Notes: a model not told the origin generated them from the sequence alone. A stretch of DNA of 59,644 nucleotides from Gnetum montanum (GCA_015680685.1 MNCI01012690.1:66486-126129), one strand, 5' to 3'; positions 22,889 through 33,532 are shown, counted from the stretch's first letter. Numbers and translations: made by a program.

Positions 22889-23582
22889 TGTAACGACAAA
22901 AAACATCAGTCACTGGAAATACCGAGCAGAAGTCCACGTACACAGTTCCAACCCCAGATCCGTGCAAGGGCTGTGTTGGAGAAGATGAATCCGAGGTGCC
23001 CTAAACGGTCTTGTCGATCAGACAGGGACTTACTTAATCAGTAAAATCTTTGTAATAATTGGATGGCAAAATGACAATTTTTATGAGGAGATATAATATG
23101 GTTAATCTCAAAGATAATTGAAAATGATGTAAATGATTTAAAGCGATTGCAAAATTCGTATAGATAGGACACAGGAAACCAGATTTAGAGAGCATGCAAT
23201 CCCAAGATGTGGGATTTAATTTATGAACAAAATATGTTGGATACAATGATTGCAGGCAGACTTCAGTTTAGATGAGGCACGTGCCAACAATAAGAAAGCT
23301 ATTTAAAGATAAAACAAGCAAAGGTCAATTTACCTTGTTCTAGCCAATATGGGTGCAAGGAAGTCAGACCCGAAGTAGAATATTTGTTAAGCGACTATTT
23401 CTGATCAAGGATTCTTGTCAATCACCTCCAGTGTTCTTGCGATCATTGATCCTTTTTTACTCTCTTGTCAATCTTTTCCAAGAGTTGTTAACGATTGCCA
23501 ATGAAAGAGAATCGCTTATGGAGAAAAATTTGCCTTCTTCAGAGAAATTTTTTGCCAACCCTTTGATCTTTGTCAACTGGAA

Positions 23583-23590
23583 TATTTATA
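23583..23590 (-). promoter_or_regulatory. TATA box in 3' LTR of C
   Basis: TATAAATA on the minus strand, about 830 bp from the LTR start in element orientation. It is conserved at 38858-38865 in the other LTR. The GCGTAA inverted repeats lie upstream of it, in U3. Confidence 0.6.
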
Positions 23591-23693
23591 AGGTTAGGAT
23601 CAAGAGAATTACATAGTTTAGATGACGCATGTCCTAAACCTACAAGATGTTGTTGACTTGGTGTGTTTGTATATGAAGCTTGCGGTGCTACGC

Positions 23694-23719
23694 TGCATTA
23701 CGCTCTGAAGCGTAATGCA
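23694..23719. repeat. Perfect 11-bp inverted repeat in U3 of C
   Basis: TGCATTACGCT, a four-base loop CTGA, then AGCGTAATGCA. Similar stems occur at 23847-23855 with 23878-23886 (ATTACGCTA / TAGCGTAAT) and at 23969-23978 with 23989-23998. In the other LTR the first stem has one mismatch (38969-38994). Confidence 0.8.
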
Positions 23720-24422
23720 TCGTAAACCACTTTTGTTGGAGCTTTGGCAACAAACTGTTCTTTGGTTATGCTGCAATACACTATAGAGCATATTGTGACG
23801 TATGAACTGCTAATGCCTGAATTGTGCTATCTCTATCATTAGTTGTATTACGCTACGTCATGCTAGATTACGCAGTATAGCGTAATTCAACGTAAAATAG
23901 CGAACCTGCAAAAAATTGAAGTGTTGTCGCCATGCTTCCTTTGTTTCTATTTAGTCCTTCTCGGGTTTATTATGCTACACTATGTAATGTAGCGTAATAG
24001 GCCCCTTAGCCGAAAAAGAAAACTTGCTAAAATGTGTGGCACGCTGCAGATCTTTGCTTAAGCCTTCAGATTTTGTTGGACCATCAAGGTCTCGAATCTT
24101 GCCATCACTGTTCTTGCAATGGACTGTCTTCTAGCATTATGCTGCCTTATGCTACGTTACGCTATGTTGCGTAATGTGATGTAATATGCCAAAAGTTAAG
24201 ATTTTTGAAACATAGAAAACTTGCAAAGTTGAAGGCTTGCCATCGTGCACCCCTTTTCTTGTTCTATCCTCTGGAGTTTATTACACTATGTTGCGTACCA
24301 TGGAACAACAGACCCTTAGCCAAAAAGGGAACTTGCTGAGCCGCGACTTGTCACAAATCCTTGCCTTAGTCACAAGATTTTTCTGAACCATTGAGGCCTC
24401 AAAAGTTTCACGGTGTTTCAAT

Positions 24423-24436
24423 GGCCCCTCTTTGTT
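24423..24436 (-). other. Polypurine tract of element C
   Basis: On the minus strand CAACAAAGAGGGGC, the same as in element B, two bases from the 3' LTR. The wider context GTCAACAAAGAGGGGCCAT is identical in B and C. Confidence 0.85.
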
Positions 24437-24439
24437 GAC

Positions 24440-25639
24440 GTTTAGAGGGCTTGCCCGAGAGATGTCAACAAAGAATACAAAACACCAAAGAGGTAAAGGC
24501 AATAACAATGTTTGTTAGCAATTGCTCAAATTTTGCTTTGTCAAACATGGAAGTGCGAAGGTAGGGGGAGGAGCATAGGAGGAATTTTGAAGAAGTGAGA
24601 GGAGGGAGTTTCAGGGAAGACTCAAGCATGTGAACATAAAACTTTCTTGAAAAACTCATTAGGCATCCTTTCGCTAGTGTATTTGCGAGAAGTTATGCTA
24701 CCATACTACATATGAAGGGCTTGTGCGGACGAGTTGTGTTATGCCCGTATGGCCTGGATTAGTTGTTTTACATCCATTTTGCCAAGCTTTGCCCAGTTTT
24801 TTTTTTTTTTTGCAAATTACATTCCACGAGGCAAGTTACGTTATGCCAGTTCATGGACATGATGATGCAAAAGAATTGATTAAATGTTCACACTATGTAC
24901 AAAAAAAGAAGAGGGTAAAGGCACTTGTAAGGATAAGGGAAGGAGAAAGTGAAGTAAGATATCTGATGGAGCAAGAAGTAGGGTTTGCACTCCCAAGTAG
25001 CCAGGCTAGTCTAAGCAGCCACTTCAAAACGTCGTGATAGCTCACCTTCTAATGAATGCATTCTTGATGAATGCTGTCGTAACAAGTAACCTACAAAACA
25101 TAACAGAGAACAGAGAGAAAAAGCAATCTTCCTAATCACTAGGGGGGGAGGTTATTGAAACAAGCACCATCCGAAGAGAAAAGGAGAGCATAGGCCACAA
25201 AAAAGGGACCGTAGAAAGGAGCAAGGGTCCCAATGTTGATGTCATGGTTCATGAAGTCGTCATCGATAGCCAGATTCATCTTGCTCAAACAACTGGGCAA
25301 AGAACCAATCAAATGAATTTGCTAAGCCAGAGTATGGTGGCGGCAATGGATGGAGGCCACCGAGACTATGGATGAGCACAGTTTCTTCGGGGCCCCAAGT
25401 GGTGAAGTTGATCCTAGGAGCTGCAACTACTGAGTGTCTGTCATAGCAACATCTTCGAGGGGTCAGTAGTATGCCCTTCGGCATGTCCAAGGAATCAATA
25501 GTATGCCGATGGGGTAGCGGTGTTGCGTCTATTCCAACACCTTACCCATTCTATCTGGTAGGGATGCAATGCAACAGTGATCATGCTCACTTGCATCATG
25601 GATTTTCTATTGAAGGATTTCAATTTTGAGTCCTGGTTA
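24440..25639 (-). other. Element C 3' untranslated region
   Basis: Between the integrase-side repeats and the polypurine tract. No reading frame is conserved between C and D here. It contains a poly-T run near 24790 and purine-rich sequence at 24900-25210. A segment at 24456-24480 (GTCAACAAAGAATACAAAAC) is matched in element D near 44970-45000. Confidence 0.6.
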
Positions 25640-25985
25640 ACCGTTATTGCTGGTTTTAAGTCTCAGCAAACTGTGGTCCCAATTTAACGTCTGGGCATAC
25701 TGAAACCTGCTAGTTTTACGTCGTAGCGGACGGTGGAAGAGCTAGTTTATGGTCTCAGCAGACCATGCTCTAGGTGTTAGTTTTATGTCATGACCTAGGG
25801 ACAAGTCTATCCTAGTTTAGCATCTCAGTAGAGGTATGCCTACCTTGCTAGTTTCACATCATGGCAGACGGTCGAAAACTTTTGCCAGTTTAGCATCTTG
25901 GCAGATGCATGCAAGAAATGCCAGTTTTACGTTGTAGCAGACGTGTATAACTTTGCTAGTTTTACGTTGTAACAGATGTTTGTTA
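25640..25985 (-). repeat. Module-border repeat block 1 of C (after integrase)
   Basis: About nine or ten diverged copies, 25-40 bp apart, of TTGCTAGTTTTACGTCGTAGCAGACG. Element D has six regular copies of about 30 bp at the same place (45689-45871), and element B has copies at 11060-11560. Confidence 0.8.
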
Positions 25986-26010
25986 CCTTGAATTTGAGCC
26001 GAGTTGATGT

Positions 26011-26700
26011 TTAGATGTAGTACCGCTTCAGATACACATGATTCACTGGATCCAATTGTTCGTTGTCATTAATGTTTGCTAGCCTGAATGCTCCATTACT
26101 ATATTATCTAAGATAAAAGGAAAAACATGTTGAGATGTAGTCTTTCATAGGGGAATAACCTTGAACCACTCTGTGAAATACTCGGTGGCAGTGATGATGA
26201 AGCTATGTCCTGCGGAAGACTTAGGTGTGATGGGGCCTATGATGTCTAGTCCCCATCGTTGGAATGGTCAAGTGATCTACGTGGTGTGTAATTCTATTGG
26301 TGACACATGTATTAGATTTGTGTAACGTTGACATGTATCACATGTCTTAACTTTGGTTAGGCAATCTTATTCCATGTACGGCCAATAATACCCTAAGCAT
26401 TTGATTTTAGCGGCCATAGCTCATGGGGCTATATGTCCTTCACATAATCCTTCATGGACTTCGCTAATTATTTGTTGTGCTTGGTCATTGTTGACGTAGG
26501 TTAACAATACTCCATCAAAAGAGTGTTTATAGAGAGTACTATCTCCAATGATGACATATTGCCTGGCACACTTGCAGATTGCATCTTTTTATGCGGGTGT
26601 TAGCTCATGCGATGGTTCGCCATGCAGAAGGTAGGATTTAATGTTATCGTACCATTCTGACATTTCACTCGTGCTTAGAGAAGAAATTTGCACTACTTAA
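26011..26700 (-). pseudogene. Element C integrase with internal deletion
   Basis: The zinc region is readable (EVHEGLCEGH ... TCDTCQRY, about 26500-26340). The core begins RWGLDIIGPITPKSSAGHSF and reaches DNI near 26106. There it jumps directly to the C-terminal NGAFRLANIN ... VNHVYLKRYYI, ending at 26011. Comparison with element D places a deletion of about 600 bp in between, removing the second Asp and the catalytic Glu. The product could not integrate DNA. Confidence 0.85.
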
Positions 26701-26957
26701 ATGATAGGCTCTATACATTCCATCATTAAAGTGGGCCAAGTGACAAACAAATGTGGTGGCATGTTTAAGGCCAATCTAGCTAGTGCATCAGCTACAGCGT
26801 TTTCGTTACGCGGCACATGTTGGGCATTAGTTGTCATGAATTGTTTCAGGAGATCTTTAGCCATATCACAATAGGACTATAGATGCATAGCTTTGCAAGC
26901 ATAGATTCCTGTGATTTGATTGTTAATGAGCATCGAATCAACTCAGATTTCCAGGTG

Positions 26958-27200
26958 TTAAACATTGAGTTTCCTGGCTGTCAATAATCCCCTGAGGAGC
27001 TCCTCGTACTCTGCCACATTGTTCTTACAAGGGAAGGCCAGGTGGTAAGCCCATGGATGCACATCCTTAGGGGAGAGTGTAATAATGGCGATAGCACTAC
27101 CGCCTCTGGTAGTCGAAGCTCCGTCGAAGTATAACATCGCTTCGAGGCCTATTGACACAGGGCTTAAACTATGTATCTATTCATCAGGAAACTTGGGCTT
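26958..27200 (-). pseudogene. Element C second RNase H (archaeal type)
   Basis: AMLYFDGASTTRGGSAIAII, then FPCKNNVAEYEELLRGLLTA, match the extra RNase H typical of Tat/Ogre-lineage elements and lie between the first RNase H and integrase. The Asp of FDGAS and the Glu of AEYEELL are kept. Sequence from 26700 to 26958 is the worn remainder of this domain and the spacer to integrase. Confidence 0.83.
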
Positions 27201-27850
27201 TATCACGGCTTGATTGTTAACTAGAGACGTTGTGAGCTGGTCAGCTATCACTTGGCCTTTTATGGAAGATTGGCAAACATAGTTCAAGTTAAACTCCACT
27301 ATTATGGCTTTCCAACAGGCTATCCTACTTCTTTTGTACAAATTGTTTGTGATGGCCTGCAAAATGTTGTTTTTACAGATTACGTTAACCTAGCTATGGA
27401 AGAGATAGTGCCTACATTTCTTGAGTGCAAACACCAATGCTAAACAATTACACTTTACTTCATTGTACCATGTTTCGTATGCAAATAGAGCATGACTTAG
27501 GTAATAGATAGGAACTTCTGATCCGTCGTCCCTTCTTTGGCACAACAACGTAGCTATAGACACCTCTGAGCTTGCCAAGTATATGTAGAAAGGTTGATCC
27601 CTTTGAGAACCTCCTAATCAATTGCAACCTACCCTGTAGCCCACGTAGTTCCTTGAGGTTTGTAGCTGGTGCCATATCGATGATGGCTTTAACCTTGTCG
27701 GGGTCAACTTGGATGCCAGTCTCTAATACTACAAACCCCAACATGCGCCTGGTTTTAACTCTGAATACGTACTTTTTTGGGTTGAGCCACAGGTCATGTT
27801 TGAGACATCATTTAAGGACTAATTCTAGGTCTCCTGAGTGATCTTCTAAT
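27201..27850 (-). pseudogene. Element C RT connection and first RNase H
   Basis: 27744-27600 holds the RT connection (LGFVVLETGIQVDPDKVKAI and LKELRGLQGRLQLIRRF). 27578-27390 is the first RNase H (VPIYYLSHALFAYETWYNEV, LALVFALKKCRHYLF). The position of the first active-site Asp reads SSE here, so this domain is probably inactive, and the second RNase H would carry the activity. 27362-27177 leads into the second RNase H. Confidence 0.8.
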
Positions 27851-28300
27851 TTCTAAGATTTGATAGCTATGTCGTCTACGTAGTCATTCAATCTCTCTAA
27901 GAGGTAATCACTAAAGATGTATGTCATAGTGCGTTGATAGGTTGCTCCAGCGTTTTTTAACCCGAAGGGCATCATGGTATAACAAAAAGTTTCCCAGGGG
28001 GCCACGAAAGTCATGGTCAATTGGTGTTCTAGGTTGATACGGATTTGATTATAGCCTAAAAACCCATCCATGAAGGATAGTAGCATGTGCCCAGCTGTTG
28101 TATCGATAAGTTGGTCGATACTCGGTAATGGGAAGTTGTCTTTAATCGTGGCCTTGTTCAGATCGCATAAGTCTATACAGATGCATATTCCTCCCGTTTT
28201 CTTAGAGACAACTACGATGTTCAACACCCAGTCTGAATAATCAACCGTGCAAATGAAACCAGCCTGATATAACTTAGTGATTTCCTCATGCACTGCTAAC
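27851..28300 (-). pseudogene. Element C reverse transcriptase
   Basis: One open frame of 146 codons: ICIDLCDLNKATIKDNFPLP, SFMDGFLGYNQIRI, FCYTMMPFGLKNAGATYQR. The catalytic box YVDD is intact at 27871-27882. Of the pol domains in C it is the best preserved. It copies the element RNA. Confidence 0.9.
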
Positions 28301-28800
28301 GCGATTTTGGGCTTAATCTTCCATGCTTTCTACTTAATAGCTTTGATATGCGAGTCTAAAACTATGTTGTGCTATATTAGCCTTGGATCTAAACCTGGCA
28401 TATCTTCGTACGACCATGCGAACACTGTAACGTTATCTTGGAGCACTCGAGATATATCGTTATGCGTTTGTTGGTCAAGGAGAGAATTGATTTTCATGGT
28501 TGTGCTTCCTACTTTGTGCATAACCACAGGGACCTCAGTGAGGGAATCCTCAATTTCTAGGTCTAGGGTTTGGGCCAAGTGTTCTGGCTAGTCTGGGGAT
28601 ACTTCCGATGTTGCTATGGTTGTACCACAAAGGGAAGCATCAGTTCCTATCAGTGCATGATTGAGCTATCTAACAATTTCCCCGTATGGGCTTGTTAAAG
28701 CTAGGGGTGCAAGTAAAGCTACGTCCTTTTACGAGTTAACTTGTAAAATCATCAAAAATAGAGGTGGTTACATTGCCTTTTGTTGACCTGTTGAAACGAT
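28301..28800 (-). pseudogene. Element C N-terminal part of pol ORF
   Basis: The segment before RT reads VTVFAWSYEDMPGLDPRLI, the conserved lead-in to RT in Ty3/gypsy elements. Upstream lies a weakly conserved part (LDLEIEDSLTEVPVVMHK) that element D also has (LDLEVDDITAHFLVEVPI, 50241-49960). Pol therefore starts as a separate frame about 5.4 kb downstream of the protease in element orientation. Confidence 0.75.
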
Positions 28801-28819
28801 AAAAGGTTTTCATGCTTTA

Positions 28820-29110
28820 GTGGTACATGTTAAATAGCTGCCAATTTAAGGTCTTAGCGGACCGTTACCATATGCATGATTTTAGAGAAAGCGGTAAGCT
28901 CGATCTTCTAGATGTCATCGTAAGGTTTCTATGAACTATGATAGAGGGTGTAATGTAGCACGTCTACCATGTTGAGATAGCTAATTTAGAATTTTATGCA
29001 AACTGTAGTTAATGCGACCGAATTACGACATGATAATCTCCGTGTTAGTTTAGGGTCTTTTGGGACCGTAATATATACGATATCTACGAGATTAATCTTG
29101 TGATCTTTAC
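28820..29110 (-). repeat. Module-border repeat block 2 of C (between RT and antisense gene)
   Basis: Copies of the border motif (GCCAATTTAAGGTCTTAGCGGACCG, TTAGTTTAGGGTCTTTTGGGACCG). Element D has the corresponding GCCAGTTTTAGGCCTTAGCAGGCC at 50430-50480 and one near 50737. The sequence from 29110 to 29320 has no other recognised feature. Confidence 0.65.
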
Positions 29111-29319
29111 ACTTCATGTCATACTGACATATCTATGTTTCTAGAAAATTTTGCATTGGTCGAGCACACAATAATTAGTTTCAACCAATTCATTTATAAG
29201 TCGGTGATTTGTCTTCAATGCAAACTAGCGACATTGCGAATTTGAATTAGACTGTAGCAGAAGGAAAGTAGAGGCAAGGCATAAGCAGACAATTTTGTGA
29301 AGGTTTCTCAGTCGTGACC

Positions 29320-29438
29320 ATGGTGCCAAAGATTAGAGACAAATATGTCAAATTGGCGAAGATTAATGAAGTGCAGGATAGTTTGCAGTGGGTTTCAAAG
29401 GCCAAAGTCGAAATGCTGGAGGCTACTCCACTCGCTCG
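29320..29438 (+). other. Exon 1 of antisense gene C
   Basis: ATG followed by 39 open codons (MVPKIRDKYVKLAKINEVQD...) and a consensus GTAAGT donor. Joined to 29978 through a TATAAAG acceptor, the split codon becomes Arg and the frame runs straight into the HAD-like domain. No counterpart was found in element D, so the start is less certain than later exons. Confidence 0.55.
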
Positions 29439-29977
29439 GTAAGTGATTTTTTTTACCCTTCTCCATGATTGCTATTTCCGTTGTTATAGTGTTAAAATTG
29501 TACCTATTTCGAAGATGAGTGTTATGGCAGGCATTGATACCTAGTCATGCGAGCTATGCTATTGTAGCTTGTACTATTACCGCTATCGCTGTTGTTAGGG
29601 ATAGACCTTGCATAGTCGCAAGGGTTTGGACGATGTTGGGCGACGTTGTGCATACATAATGCATAACTAGGGAAGTCCAGGTACTATACCCTTATGTAGT
29701 ATGAATAGAATTCCATCGTCTCACCCATAAATATTGCATGTTACGCTGGGATAATATGTAGTATTACTTTTATCGCCGTTGTCAGAGATAGAGCTTTCGC
29801 GATGGCAAGGGTTTGGGCAGTTCTCGTAATACATTTCTAGCATAACCTACAATCTCCTGGGAGTCAAGTTAACAGAAACCCTAGTGTTGCGTAATGAAGA
29901 AAAATTTTTTGTATTATTCTTACGTCGTTAGTATGTCTATATTATTGTTCCTAATAGAAGTCTGCTTCATTATAAAG

Positions 29978-30430
29978 GATTACGCTAAAGCCCATCCTAA
30001 TCATCTTGGACATCATGGGTGTTCTATCTTGTTTACATGTCCCCGTGGCCAATGTTCCTCCTCCTCATGCTCGTGTAAAGGGGGAGGTAGTCTGGTTTCG
30101 AAGAGGTGTGCAAAAGTTCCTGCAGTTTTTGTTATGTAATTATAATGTAATTATTTGGTCGCATCTACCATCCGAGACAGCCGACGCCATTCTAGAGACG
30201 TTATTGGTTGGATCAACATAGAGCATCTTCATGTTTCTGGTGGATGGTTCAATCGACACCGTATGGATGCAAGATCGTGAATAGAGTGCCAGGGGTTTGA
30301 GGCATTTTTCTTAGATCTGGGACATGCCCAGGTTTAATTGTTATCATGCCTACAACACTCTATTCGTGGCTCATCATATTACGACCTATTTCCTGAATCC
30401 ACTTGGGATTGTGTATTATGCAGGCAAGTA
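29978..30430 (+). other. HAD/FCP1-like domain exon of antisense gene C
   Basis: One frame with three stops (30219 and near 30279 and 30312). It begins KPILIILDIMGVLSCLH, where FCP1/NIF-type HAD phosphatases have a DLDG or DLNG nucleophile loop. VWFRRGVQKFLQFLLCNYNV and IIWSHL follow (family: RPG..EFL..L...F.V.IWSS), then FMFLVDGSI. It ends AYNTLFVAHHITTYFLNPLG where the family has NTLLIDDSP...NP. The nucleophile loop has lost its second Asp and the DD pair has become AH, so the fold may be kept but not catalysis. The exon ends at a GTAAGT. Related HAD proteins dephosphorylate serine in nuclear proteins in plants and animals. Confidence 0.68.
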
Positions 30431-30897
30431 AGTGTTTTCACATCGTCATAATTATGCTAACTATTTGTTTGAATTCATTACCCATGTAAACAATTGTCTA
30501 CATTCTGTTATGTAGGTTTTTTATCAATAACTATGGTCTCTAGGGTGATACAGATACGTTGTCTATGATCGAAATGGCCATAAAGGAGTTCACCTCTATT
30601 AGCAATGTACGTTTTGGTGCTATGGGACAATTGGAATTGGAAATCCCACATTACCCTAACTGCTATATCAAATTTTTCACCAAGTGCAAAAGGCTCAGAT
30701 GGTTGGACAAGGAGTAGACTTTGGATCGTCCTCTCACTTCCGCAGACGTGCAAGAGAAAATCCCACCATTTCCTTCACTTTTCAGACGCGGTAATTTATG
30801 CTATGAGGGTTTATTGTATAATTTTACGAGGTGGAAACAATGTGTGAAATCATTTTATTCTGCTATATTGTCTAAACCCTTATCATATGTTTACAGT

Positions 30898-31946
30898 TAG
30901 GGAATCACAAGAGATCACTGTTATGGCCTCCAGGCATGAAGCAAATAGTCTTCTATTTCATTATCGCAACATAAAAGAGGTGCAACGTTGGCTCAGCCAT
31001 AGTGCGGCCCTGGCTATCCTAACCAATAACCTCCGAGAAGCTGGACTAATGGAATTATTTTTTACTATAACCCCTGATGTTACTGCAGGTGAAATGTTGA
31101 CCCTAGTTAACTCTTTCAACAAAGAAGCTAAGCATCTTTGCATACGCATAGGTAATGTACATGTAAGTTTTGACATTGACGCTCAACTATTCACTAACCT
31201 TTTTGGTGTTCCCTCTGATGGCCTTCCAGTAGAGGAGAAGTAAAAAATGAGTTCTAAGCACCATAAGGATATAGACGAGTGGCTAGGGGTTATCAAGGAA
31301 GTGAAAGGAATCCCTGCTGATAAAATCGAGCTGGAGGTGGTCCATACCATTTACCCACTCTTCTGAGCCCACGCCTTCCCCAAGTTTCTTTCCCAAGAAA
31401 GAATCCTTACCATAGAATAGGCTCAAATCATGTAGGAGGTTATGAAGGAGGGGATGTAGTATAATTGGGCCAACTACTTTGCTAAAGGCCTGCAAGCTGA
31501 AATGGTTAAGCTTCGCAAGAAGCTTGAGTCCCGCATCAACATGCATTTTGCCTTCTTTATAGCTTTCTTTTGATGTTTTGCCGAATTCTTGGTGGTTCAA
31601 AGGGATGGAATCTGGGTGCAACAGGATCGTCACCAAATTTCTAAGCCTTGGATTTCTGAGGTTTTTGGCACTACCCAATCGCAAGATTCTCCCGAAGGCA
31701 TTAAGGATTCACTTTCACTTACCATCAAGAGTTTGGTAGTGCCTCGTACGTGGGTCCAAGACAGCATGGGTGGAGCGCTCCCTTCTTTCACTGATAGCGT
31801 GTCAAAGGGGAAGCACCTTGCAGCAGAAACAGTGGATTCATCAATCCAAAGGAAAAGGCCTCGTCCAACCATGGAGTCCATTGGTTCGACTGACATAGAG
31901 AGGAAGAGGTTGGAAATTAAGTTTCACAGGAACGATCTCCTAGCTG
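30898..31946 (+). other. Plant-transposon-type domain exon of antisense gene C
   Basis: A single frame of about 1050 bp broken only by stop codons (31241, near 31364, three TAG at 31418-31460, a TGA near 31571), without frameshift. Segments LREAGLMELFFTITPDVTAG, ML.LVNSFNKEA and VSFDIDAQLFTNLFGVPSDG resemble the 'putative plant transposon protein' and plant-mobile-domain families. A later part reads AHAFPKFLSQERI and INMHFAFFIAFF. Element D matches: SHMFPKLLSQKEV and IHMHFSFFSSYL at 56595-56810. The exon ends in Ser/Lys-rich sequence and GTAAGT. Confidence 0.7.
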
Positions 31947-32049
31947 GTAAGTAAAGGGATGTGTAATTAGTTTATATATTTGTTATGCTGCATACAGACA
32001 TGGTGTCGCTTAGCTTTTGTAAGTGTTTTTTTTAACTGTTTTCTATAGC

Positions 32050-32556
32050 AGAAAAAGGAAAGAATGTAGCAAGCTAACCCCTGAAATAGGGGTGATAGTT
32101 ATATGAGGTGAAGGAGGGGCCCTGATTTTGGATAAGGAGTTCCCTGTTAGTAACGCAGGTAGCACACAAATTCCTGTGTGTGAAGAAGAGGTGAAGTAGA
32201 GGACATTGAAGTCCTTCTGAATGAATTGGAAAAAAAGGAGCAGCTTGTTGTAGGTGAATTTACCTTTTCCTCAGAGGGTAGTCTCATGTTACTACCATCG
32301 AGGGTTTTGTTGAAGAAAGTTTTTTTTTTTTTTTGCGTTATCGTAATGTCGCAATTATCCCTTATATCTATCACACTACGTCTAACCCGTTTTTTTTTTT
32401 GCGTAATAGGTACTTCTAATGTTGGCACCATGCCCTTGTCAATAGCACCAACTCAGCATTGGGGTGAGACCCTTGATAAATTTGCCTTTATGGAAGGCAT
32501 TGTGGAGGATATGATTGGCTGCTTAGAGCAAATTGATCCTGAGATTAGTACTCAAG
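32050..32556 (+). other. Two small exons of antisense gene C
   Basis: Exon about 32050-32313 is mostly worn; its end (VEDIEVLLNELEKKEQLV) matches NVDIDDLDILFGK in D. A poly-T tract follows and the donor is decayed. The exon from 32410 (TSNVGTMPLSIAPTQ...FAFMEGIVEDMIGCLEQIDP) matches D at 57576-57713 (TKAPILALHAKEW...MEFMGGMTNDIINRLQQV). The acceptor AATAG is clear; the donor is degenerate in C but GTAAGA in D. Confidence 0.62.
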
Positions 32557-32632
32557 TGTTATAATGCAGGGATTGTTGGCATTATGATATTATATCATTT
32601 TATTACATCTCACTGTTATTTTTATGTTACAG

Positions 32633-33453
32633 GATCTCATCTCAGATGGGATCCCAAAGAGCCTGTCAACTTGGAAACCACACCCAAACCCTCACAGGAG
32701 CTAACCGAAGTGCCTCGCAGCCTTTACGATGAAATGCGTAAATGTGCATTACGCTCGACCCACTCTTTATGGGAGTGCCAAAACGTCAATGAAGCTCTTT
32801 GGAAAAGGTTGCATAAGATAGAAAAGGAGAAGACATTCCTAATTGGTAGGGTTGAGGACTTAGAGACATGCAATGAATTTCTGCTAGCTCGAGAGGCCCA
32901 TGATGAGAACTGGCAAACAGCTGTAATTGATTATGCCCACTATTGGATGATCATCAAAAATAATGTCCAAGCTAGTCGTGAACTCATTGAGTAATGGATG
33001 CTAATGAATCTCCTAGCCTAGAAGAACCAAGACTGGAAGGATCACTACACGATGGTCCAAGAATGGGGGCAGACACAAAAATATCATAAGCATGTGTATA
33101 AGCGAGAATGTGCTACCTACCGCCAACATTACAGGGATTCTGTAGTTGAAGCACGGTCCCTTCGACTATTTCTTGATATCATCAATGCTTCTGGTGCATA
33201 CGAAAAGTTTTGGGAGCAAGTGACAGTAAGCGCCTCTCTAGAAAGGGAAATAACCCTCCCTGGTAGGGAAACCACTGTCCCTTCCTTTTTTCGTGAACCA
33301 CCCCGATGGACTCCTATGGAAAAGGGGAGGGTTAAGGCTATAATTGATCTAAGAGATGGCGTTTGGTCTTAACTAACCAAGGATGAGATCATGCAATGTC
33401 TGTGGGTTGGCTTGGAATAGGTTCCTTTTGTGGCTGACGCGGGACCATCACAA
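32633..33453 (+). other. Coiled-coil-like exon of antisense gene C
   Basis: One frame between a TTACAG acceptor and a GTAAGT donor, with four stops (32992, near 33016, 33370 and 33418). It is rich in Glu, Lys, Arg and Leu with heptad-like spacing (RSLYDEMRKCAL, NEALWKRLHKIEKEKTFL, VEDLETCNEFLL). D shows KFYETAIDLAMLC, NESLWKQVVALKKRT and VITYL in the same order. The later part (HYRDSVVEARSLRLFLDIIN) has no assigned family. Confidence 0.66.
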
Positions 33454-33532
33454 GTAAGTTGTAGGATTATTGCATTCTTATTATGCATAATCTTGATAGC
33501 AATGCTAACGTGTGCATCATGTCAAACCGTAG

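Larger units (their letters stand above)
22889..24420 (-). repeat. Element C 3' LTR (1532 bp)
   Basis: The same length as 38164-39695 and collinear with it throughout. On the plus strand it starts TGTAACGAC and ends GGTGTTTCA. It includes a U5 block near 22996-23036 shared with elements B and D, a TATA box on the minus strand, and several inverted repeats built on TTACGCTA in U3. Confidence 0.94.

Noticed and set aside
23034-23246. Small minus-strand frame, also at 38309-38521
   Set aside because: Occurs in both LTRs of C only because the LTRs are duplicates; no family match and no start context.
23694-23719. Bacterial-type terminator hairpin
   Set aside because: Perfect stem, but in a plant LTR and without a U-run; treated as an inverted repeat in U3.
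24723-25037. 104-codon plus-strand frame
   Set aside because: Runs through a poly-T tract in the 3' untranslated region of C, is antisense to the element and has no counterpart in D.
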